A stretch of DNA of 10,619 nucleotides from Chloroflexota bacterium. Lineage in GTDB: Bacteria > Chloroflexota > Limnocylindria > Limnocylindrales > CSP1-4. Under the pieces are notes generated by a model, which was not told the origin of the DNA, ran no database searches, and saw only the letters and a program-made list of their open reading frames with translations. Below, in pieces: positions 7,236-10,619 of the stretch. Position 1 is the stretch's first letter. Every line of letters begins with the position of its first letter. Position numbers and translations under genes: made by a program. The stretch covers positions 359-10,977 of the forward strand of contig VBFZ01000167.1 of NCBI GenBank assembly GCA_005880805.1. The letters run 5' to 3'.

Positions 7236-7334
7236 GCAGGTCACGCGTCCCCGCCCCTCGGGCACGCGCCAGGCCTGTATGGGCTTGCCCGGCTCTGGGG
7301 GTGGTCGGCAACCGGAATGCCGCCCTTGGGGGTT

Positions 7335-7404
7335 GTGCCGCACTGGGGGGCTGCGGCACGGCGGAGGGCCGGGTTCTCCGTATCGGAGCTTGTGACGCGC
7401 TCCG
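7335..7404 (-). promoter_or_regulatory. Structured leader of the CAP gene: three hairpins with alternative pairing
   Basis: On the minus strand, in order: CGGAGC/GCTCCG with a 9-base loop (7399-7404 with 7384-7389), CGGAG/CTCCG with a 9-base loop (7376-7380 with 7362-7366), and GTGCCGC/GCGGCAC with an 11-base loop (7353-7359 with 7335-7341). The two middle half-sites can instead pair with each other as CTCCG-ATA-CGGAG (7376-7388), which excludes the first two hairpins. No known riboswitch consensus was recognised. The remainder of the 277-base gap (7219-7495) holds the Shine-Dalgarno and a small AT-richer dyad near 7438-7446. Confidence 0.4.
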
Positions 7405-7437
7405 AGTCGCGGCCCTAGGCTAACTCATGCGTCCACC

Positions 7438-7446
7438 CCAAATTGG
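7438..7446. promoter_or_regulatory. Small dyad upstream of the CAP gene
   Basis: CCAAATTGG is a perfect 4-1-4 dyad, embedded in the 5-bp inverted repeat GTCCA (7431-7435) / TGGAC (7444-7448). It is the AT-richest spot of this gap and sits just upstream of a weak minus-strand -10-like TAGCCT (7422-7417). It could be a protein-binding site or a core promoter region; no consensus -35 was found. Confidence 0.25.
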
Positions 7447-7467
7447 ACCATCCCGGCATGGGCCTTC

Positions 7468-7481
7468 CGCCCGTGCGGGCG
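7468..7481 (-). terminator. Short hairpin after the WYL regulator gene
   Basis: CGCCC-GCAC-GGGCG on the minus strand, 14 bases past the TAA stop at 7496-7498. The 5-bp GC stem has a four-base loop but no U-run, so this is a weak terminator candidate only. Confidence 0.3.
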
Positions 7482-7495
7482 CACTCGAGGCTTAC

Positions 7496-8485
7496 TTACG
7501 AGTAGGTTCGCGCCGCCGCCCGCAGCCGCTCCGCGATCTCTGTCCGCAACTCAGGCGGTGAGAGCACCTCGACATCGGGGCCCCAGGACAGGATCCAGAA
7601 CCGGATCTCGACGGTGCCGGGGACGATTGCCCTCCAGACCAGCGAGCCGTCCCCCTCCGGTTCGAGTCGCTGACTCGGGTGCCACGTTGCCTCGGCCACG
7701 CGCGAGGCCACCGCCGGGCCAAAGCGGAGCACGACCTCGACCTCTGCCTGGTCGGCGATGATGTCCCACGCCCGGCCGGCCTGCTCGACGACCCCGACCT
7801 CGGGCGCCTCGAAGGTCCGCGTCGTCGGCTCGACCGACAGGATGCGTTCGATCTTGAACGTCCGGACGGCCCCCCGAGCCTCGTCGAAGCCGATCAGGTA
7901 CAGCGCGTGCGTCGTGGACGACGGCTCGATGAGGTAGGGGTGGACCCGCGCTTCGCGGGGCGGGCGTCCAGGATCGTATGCAGCTGGGTCATAGGTGATC
8001 TTCACAATGCGTCGATCGGCCCACGCCTGCGTCAGCAGCCGGACGTGGCCGCGCATCCGCTCGTCGAGGGGTCGCCGGGCCATCACCTCGAGCGTTCGCG
8101 CCACGTGATCCGCGAGCACCGGCGGCAGCCCCACGGCGACCTTCTGGAACGCGCCCGCGAGGTCCGGGTCGTACTCGTCGGCGAAGCGGGCCATCAGCCT
8201 CGCAGACAGGAATACGGCCATCGCCTCGGCAAGGGTCAGCTTGAGTGGCGGAAGGAACCCCTTCTCGGAGACGCCCCAGCGACCTTCGTCGCTCCAGAGC
8301 GGGACCTCCATCTCCTCCTGGAGCGCCTGCAGGTCGCGATAGACCGTCCGCCGCGACATCCCGATCGCCGCCGCTATCTCCTCGGGCCGGGCCCCCTGAT
8401 CGCCGCGCTCCTCGAGGAACCGCAGCTCGCGGTAGTAGCGGCCCGCTCGGTCACGCTTGGCGCTTGCCCGCTCCCGCACCTCCAT
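7496..8485 (-). CDS. WYL-domain transcriptional regulator (HTH_11 + WYL + WCX)
   Basis: A 329-residue DNA-binding regulator of the YafY/PafBC-like WYL family. An N-terminal winged HTH (about 15-75) contains the recognition helix MSRRTVYRDLQAL (43-55). The WYL domain (about 145-220) shows HPYLIEPSS (182-190) and the core phrase ALYLIGFDE, in which the eponymous Trp-Tyr-Leu is Leu195-Tyr196-Leu197. A WCX C-terminal domain (about 245-325) ends with the usual LSPPELRTEIAERL. WYL domains sense small or nucleic-acid ligands in several characterised members; the ligand here is unknown. The start ATG 8485 lies 8 bases after GAGG (8494-8497), which overlaps the stop of the upstream membrane-protein gene, with 10 bases between genes. 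The pair is therefore one operon, and the regulator plausibly controls it. Confidence 0.92.
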   Translation of the reverse strand: MEVRERASAKRDRAGRYYRELRFLEERGDQGARPEEIAAAIGMSRRTVYRDLQALQEEMEVPLWSDEGRWGVSEKGFLPPLKLTLAEAMAVFLSARLMARFADEYDPDLAGAFQKVAVGLPPVLADHVARTLEVMARRPLDERMRGHVRLLTQAWADRRIVKITYDPAAYDPGRPPREARVHPYLIEPSSTTHALYLIGFDEARGAVRTFKIERILSVEPTTRTFEAPEVGVVEQAGRAWDIIADQAEVEVVLRFGPAVASRVAEATWHPSQRLEPEGDGSLVWRAIVPGTVEIRFWILSWGPDVEVLSPPELRTEIAERLRAAARTYS

Positions 8486-8495
8486 TGCATCAGCC

Positions 8496-9680
8496 TCAGC
8501 GAACGGGCCGCGCGATCGTCACGACCTGATCGCGCTCGGTTGCGGTCAGCGTGAACGTCAGGGTCGCCTGCAGGCCGCTAACGTCGAGGCCGGACGCCTC
8601 GCCGCTGACCGCTCCGTCGATCTGGCCGACCTCGCCATCGGCAAACACCCAGTAGTCGAGCTGCCCGCGCCAGCGGTGGAGGTCGGGTTGCGGGGCGAAC
8701 CAGGTGAGCTCCGGCAGCGCGGCCAGGAGCGTCGATCCGTCGACCGCGATCCGACAGTGGCGGGCGGGAGCCCCCTCCACGTACTCGAGGCCGTGCTCCT
8801 CGGCCGCCATCCGGTTGCCCGGCGCAAGCGCGACCGACACCATCTGTCGATCGACCGTCCGGCCGTCGACCGGGCCCGAGGCAACCTCCTGCCACGGACT
8901 GCGCGGCGTCTTCGACCAGGCCTCGGAGCCGATCCGGGCAAAGCCGAACTGGCCGAGCGATCGCTCCGTTGCGACGTCGGCGGCCCAGCGGACGTCGCTG
9001 CCCGCTCGACTGCCGGCGAGCTGGACCGAACCGAGGGATCGACCATCGACGCTGGCTTCCAGCGACAGGCTGACGGCGGCCGTGGTGCCCGCGTACACGT
9101 CCCCGTCGCAGGCGGGCGGCTGCGTCATCGGGTGAGTCGGTCCGAAACGTGAGGCGATACTCGGTCGGTCGCGCAACGCGACTTCGTTCGCGACGGCAGC
9201 TCCCGCGAATAGCGAACCGCTGAGGACCGTCAGGATCAGCCCGATCAGCGCGCCACGGCCCAGCCTGAGCGTCCGCGGTGCGTGCTCTCCGAGGACCCGC
9301 CGCGCGATGCCCAGGCCGGCCAGCAGGCTCGTACCGGCGAGTGCCAGGGCCCAGGGGTACGCCGCTTCCGGGGAGGGCAGAAGCGTTTGCGGACCGCCTG
9401 CGACCAGCTGGCGCCCGACATCGAGGATGGAAGGCACGAGGAGGAGCCCGCTCGCCAGACCCACCCACACGATGGTGACGAACCAGCGCCCGCCGCGGGC
9501 GACCGGGGGCCAGCGAAGCGCGGCCAGGCTGATGGCGATCGGGAGCGTCGCAGTCGCGCCGACGAGCTGGTCGACGGGGCCGCCGGGCCGGTAGGCCAGC
9601 AACACGAGCACGGCCGTGAGCGTCCACAGGCCCGTCAACGCGGCCGCAATGAGGCGAACCTCGAAGATCCTGACTCGCAT
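8496..9680 (-). CDS. Membrane protein with five predicted TM segments and an extracytoplasmic domain
   Basis: A 394-residue protein I cannot assign to a named family. Hydrophobic segments lie near residues 8-29, 41-56, 65-83, 107-127 and 143-166, followed by a roughly 220-residue soluble domain (about 175-394). Five helices would put this domain opposite the N-terminus, probably outside the cell. It has two cysteines (191 and 309) that could form a disulfide, and its composition (alternating strands, IGSEAWSKTP, LDYWVFADGE, a final strand ending VVTIARP) resembles LolA/LppX-type beta-sheet lipoprotein domains. That similarity is inference from pattern only. The start ATG 9680 sits seven bases after TAGACT, consistent with a leaderless mRNA. 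It is first in an operon with the WYL regulator. Confidence 0.82.
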   Translation of the reverse strand: MRVRIFEVRLIAAALTGLWTLTAVLVLLAYRPGGPVDQLVGATATLPIAISLAALRWPPVARGGRWFVTIVWVGLASGLLLVPSILDVGRQLVAGGPQTLLPSPEAAYPWALALAGTSLLAGLGIARRVLGEHAPRTLRLGRGALIGLILTVLSGSLFAGAAVANEVALRDRPSIASRFGPTHPMTQPPACDGDVYAGTTAAVSLSLEASVDGRSLGSVQLAGSRAGSDVRWAADVATERSLGQFGFARIGSEAWSKTPRSPWQEVASGPVDGRTVDRQMVSVALAPGNRMAAEEHGLEYVEGAPARHCRIAVDGSTLLAALPELTWFAPQPDLHRWRGQLDYWVFADGEVGQIDGAVSGEASGLDVSGLQATLTFTLTATERDQVVTIARPVR

Positions 9681-9693
9681 CGCCGGGAGTCTA
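9681..9693 (-). promoter_or_regulatory. -10-like box for a leaderless membrane-protein gene
   Basis: Minus-strand TAGACT (9693-9688) is followed by CCCGGCG and ATG 9680. The hexamer fits TAnnnT and the spacing puts transcription start at the start codon. No clear -35 hexamer was seen 16-18 bases upstream. Confidence 0.45.
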
Positions 9694-9696
9694 CGG

Positions 9697-9711
9697 CGCC
9701 CTGGCAGGGCG
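9697..9711. promoter_or_regulatory. Perfect dyad CGCCCTG-G-CAGGGCG in the promoter spacer
   Basis: Seven-base inverted arms around a single central G, starting three bases upstream of the -10-like box of the membrane protein/WYL operon. The position between the expected -35 and -10 would suit a repressor operator. The WYL regulator of the same operon is the obvious candidate ligand, by inference. Confidence 0.4.
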
Positions 9712-9734
9712 GGCCGGCGGCCGCCGCGGCGTAT

Positions 9735-9936
9735 CCGTCAAATCACGTAGGGATGCACCGGAAGTACCTGCCGGGATAGGACCTGAGAGCCATCGATAGT
9801 CGACACCCGGCACCCGACAGTTGGCCCCACGAAACGGCAAATGAAAACGGTTGCATCGAGCAACAAATCGGCAGTTTCAGCCTTCACAGCAACCCCGCAC
9901 TGGCGGCAGACGGAGACCCAACAGGAAACGTGAGCC
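9735..9936. other. Less GC-rich intergenic stretch without a clear gene
   Basis: About 58% G+C by hand count over 9731-9940, falling to about 48% in 9831-9890, against roughly 70% in the flanking genes. It holds a 30-codon plus-strand ORF (9841-9933) and a 66-codon minus-strand ORF (9938-9738) that has a CRQCG motif. Neither has a convincing ribosome site. It may be the promoter region of the small gene at 9937 or a remnant of acquired DNA. Confidence 0.4.
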
Positions 9937-10308
9937 ATGGCAGGCCAGGCGCGCAGTCGAGGTACACGGGGAACAGGGCGATGCTCTCGGGCCGCTCGGT
10001 CGTGGCCGGTGCTCGCGGCGGCCTCCGCGGACGCGTCTGGATCCAGCACCGGCACCACGCCGGGGACCTTGACCGCATCGACGGCGTCGGAGACGAGCCG
10101 GGATCTGGCCACCCGACCGACCTATCGCACCCTGATGATGCGGGGCCTGGCGCCTGACGAGGCGGCGAACCTCACTGCGTTCCTGTCCGGCATCCACGTC
10201 GGCGCACAGACCTGGAAGCTGCGCGAGATCAACGACCTGCTTTTCCTCCGCGAACTGAACCGAACGGGCCGCTTCGGAGCCACCGACGGCGAAGACCGAA
10301 TCCACTGA
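9937..10308 (+). CDS. Small hypothetical protein with a helical C-terminal core
   Basis: A 123-residue reading frame; I do not recognise a named family. The last 63 residues look real: they have the codon use of the neighbouring genes and an amphipathic pattern of two or three helices (RGLAPDEAANLTAFLSG, then WKLREINDLLFLRELNRTG and a short RFG end). The first 60 residues are Arg-, then Ser/Thr/Ala-rich, and may be a disordered tail or non-coding. The start is uncertain. ATG 9937 has AGGA ten bases upstream, while ATG 10135/10138 would give a compact protein of 56-57 residues beginning just before the helical core. It is separated from both flanking genes and is followed by a strong hairpin at 10331. 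Function is unknown; a small DNA- or protein-binding helical unit is conceivable. Confidence 0.5.
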   Translation: MAGQARSRGTRGTGRCSRAARSWPVLAAASADASGSSTGTTPGTLTASTASETSRDLATRPTYRTLMMRGLAPDEAANLTAFLSGIHVGAQTWKLREINDLLFLRELNRTGRFGATDGEDRIH

Positions 10309-10330
10309 GCTGACCCCCTCCCCCGTGGCC

Positions 10331-10357
10331 TCGGCGGCCTCCTCGTGAGGCCGCCGA
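10331..10357 (+). terminator. 11-bp perfect hairpin after the small gene
   Basis: TCGGCGGCCTC (10331-10341), a 5-base loop CTCGT, then GAGGCCGCCGA (10347-10357). It lies 22 bases past the stop of the small gene. The downstream bases (TCAAATCGAATAG) are not T-rich, so it is terminator-like by stem strength and position rather than by a U-run. Confidence 0.55.
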
Positions 10358-10418
10358 TCAAATCGAATAGACCGGCTGCAGAGGCGCTCCTCGCTCCTCC
10401 CGCCGAAGCAGTCAACCC

Positions 10419-10456
10419 CCGAAGCGGCGCCGTACCTCCTCCCGGCGCCGCTTCGG
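10419..10456 (+). terminator. 13-bp perfect hairpin upstream of the DUF62 gene
   Basis: CCGAAGCGGCGCC (10419-10431), a 12-base loop, then GGCGCCGCTTCGG (10444-10456), followed by TGCTTTCC. This is a second very strong stem within about 100 bases. It may be a backup terminator isolating the next promoter or part of a small structured RNA. The rest of 10309-10529 shows no gene. Confidence 0.5.
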
Positions 10457-10494
10457 TGCTTTCCGGAGCGGATGGCCGGCCCGCGGGTCACGGT

Positions 10495-10529
10495 TTTGGC
10501 GCCGCGTGGCGGCGACGTACCATCGCGCG
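10495..10529 (+). promoter_or_regulatory. Promoter for a leaderless DUF62 gene
   Basis: TTTGGC (10495-10500), a 17-base spacer, TACCAT (10518-10523), six bases, then ATG 10530. The spacing fits a sigma-70-type promoter with transcription beginning at the start codon, and no Shine-Dalgarno is present. It is the most complete promoter in the window. Confidence 0.5.
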
Positions 10530-10619
10530 ATGGCCCGGCCCGTGATCTCGCTGCTCACCGACTTCGGACTCCGCGATCCGTCGGCCGCGATCTGCCACGG
10601 CGTGATCCTCGGCATCGCA
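10530..10619 (+). CDS. SAM hydroxide adenosyltransferase, DUF62 family (3' end outside window)
   Basis: First 30 codons of a gene running off the window. The translation MARPVISLLTDFGLRDPSAA, then ICHGVILGIA, matches the N-terminus of the DUF62/fluorinase-like superfamily. There, a TDFG-hydrophobic-xDP segment followed by a GVI(L) helix carries the SAM-binding Asp; the Asp residues of TDFG and RDP are both present. Most members convert S-adenosylmethionine and water to adenosine and methionine; the halogenases are rare relatives. Assignment rests on 30 residues only, so the hydrolase-versus-halogenase distinction cannot be made. The start follows a TACCAT box by six bases with no ribosome site, suggesting a leaderless mRNA. 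Confidence 0.8.
   Translation, partial: MARPVISLLTDFGLRDPSAAICHGVILGIA

Noticed and set aside
7219..7330. Resemblance to a c-di-GMP-I (GEMM) riboswitch on the minus strand (GGGCAAGCCC, later GGGGACGCGTGACC)
   Set aside because: The motif order and spacing do not fit, the tetraloop-receptor and closing P1 strand are missing, and too few bases remain before the start codon.
7219..7359. Extending the CAP protein to the ATG at 7359
   Set aside because: It would bury the signal peptide behind 47 Pro/Arg-rich residues and ignore AAGGAGG placed 10 bases before ATG 7218.
7376..7440. Resemblance of GGCTAACTC on the plus strand to the 3' end of a c-di-AMP (ydaO) riboswitch
   Set aside because: It is on the wrong strand for the only downstream gene, and the other conserved blocks are absent or out of order.
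7496..9680. Phage-defence island around the WYL regulator
   Set aside because: WYL proteins occur near defence systems, but no nuclease, methylase, helicase or effector gene lies beside it here.
9877..10491. A 204-codon minus-strand frame opposite the small gene
   Set aside because: It has Arg/Gly/Ser-rich composition, runs through both hairpins and has no start signal; it looks like a GC-driven shadow.

Overview
This is a gene-dense, GC-rich stretch (mostly about 65-72% G+C by eye) of an ordinary bacterial chromosome. No tRNA, rRNA, CRISPR array, transposase or phage gene is visible. High-GC codon use, very short intergenic gaps, ATGA/GTGA gene overlaps and several genes with a TAnnnn box 6-7 bases before the start codon (leaderless-type starts) would fit a high-GC Chloroflexota (Ellin6529/Limnocylindria-like) or an actinomycete-like genome. 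This placement is inference; no marker gene fixes it.

Layout. (1) Bases 2-2787, plus strand: the 3' end of an operon encoding a polyamine/spermidine-type ABC importer. It holds a PotB-like permease tail cut by the window edge, a complete PotC-like permease and a PotA-like ATPase, then a DUF1003 membrane protein joined by a GTGA overlap. The substrate-binding protein is not in the window. (2) Bases 2858-3736, plus: a membrane-anchored or secreted M23 (LytM-type) metallopeptidase, convergent with and overlapping the next gene. (3) Bases 6277-3693, minus: a two-gene operon of an HD-domain phosphohydrolase (COG1078/dNTPase-like) followed, with an ATGA overlap, by a short SelA-like PLP enzyme. (4) Bases 7218-6370, minus: a secreted CAP/SCP-domain protein with a C-terminal FN3-like domain, preceded by a 277-base leader rich in alternative hairpins. 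(5) Bases 9680-7496, minus: a five-TM protein with an extracytoplasmic domain, and 10 bases downstream a WYL-family HTH regulator. (6) Bases 9681-10529: a less GC-rich stretch, a small hypothetical protein, and two long perfect hairpins. (7) From 10530, plus: the first 30 codons of a SAM hydroxide adenosyltransferase (DUF62 family) cut by the window end.

How the genes relate. The importer genes clearly work together. The HD and SelA-like genes are translationally coupled and so probably share a pathway not evident from sequence. The WYL regulator probably controls its own operon with the membrane protein, and a 7-bp-arm dyad sits in that operon's promoter. The M23 and CAP proteins are both extracytoplasmic, but nothing else links them.

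I found no clear new multi-gene system. The most unusual items are a 14-bp tandem duplication that rebuilt the start of the ABC ATPase gene and left a four-codon mini-ORF, the alternating CGGAG/CTCCG half-sites in the CAP leader, the HD/SelA-like pairing, and the small protein with its hairpins near the right end.
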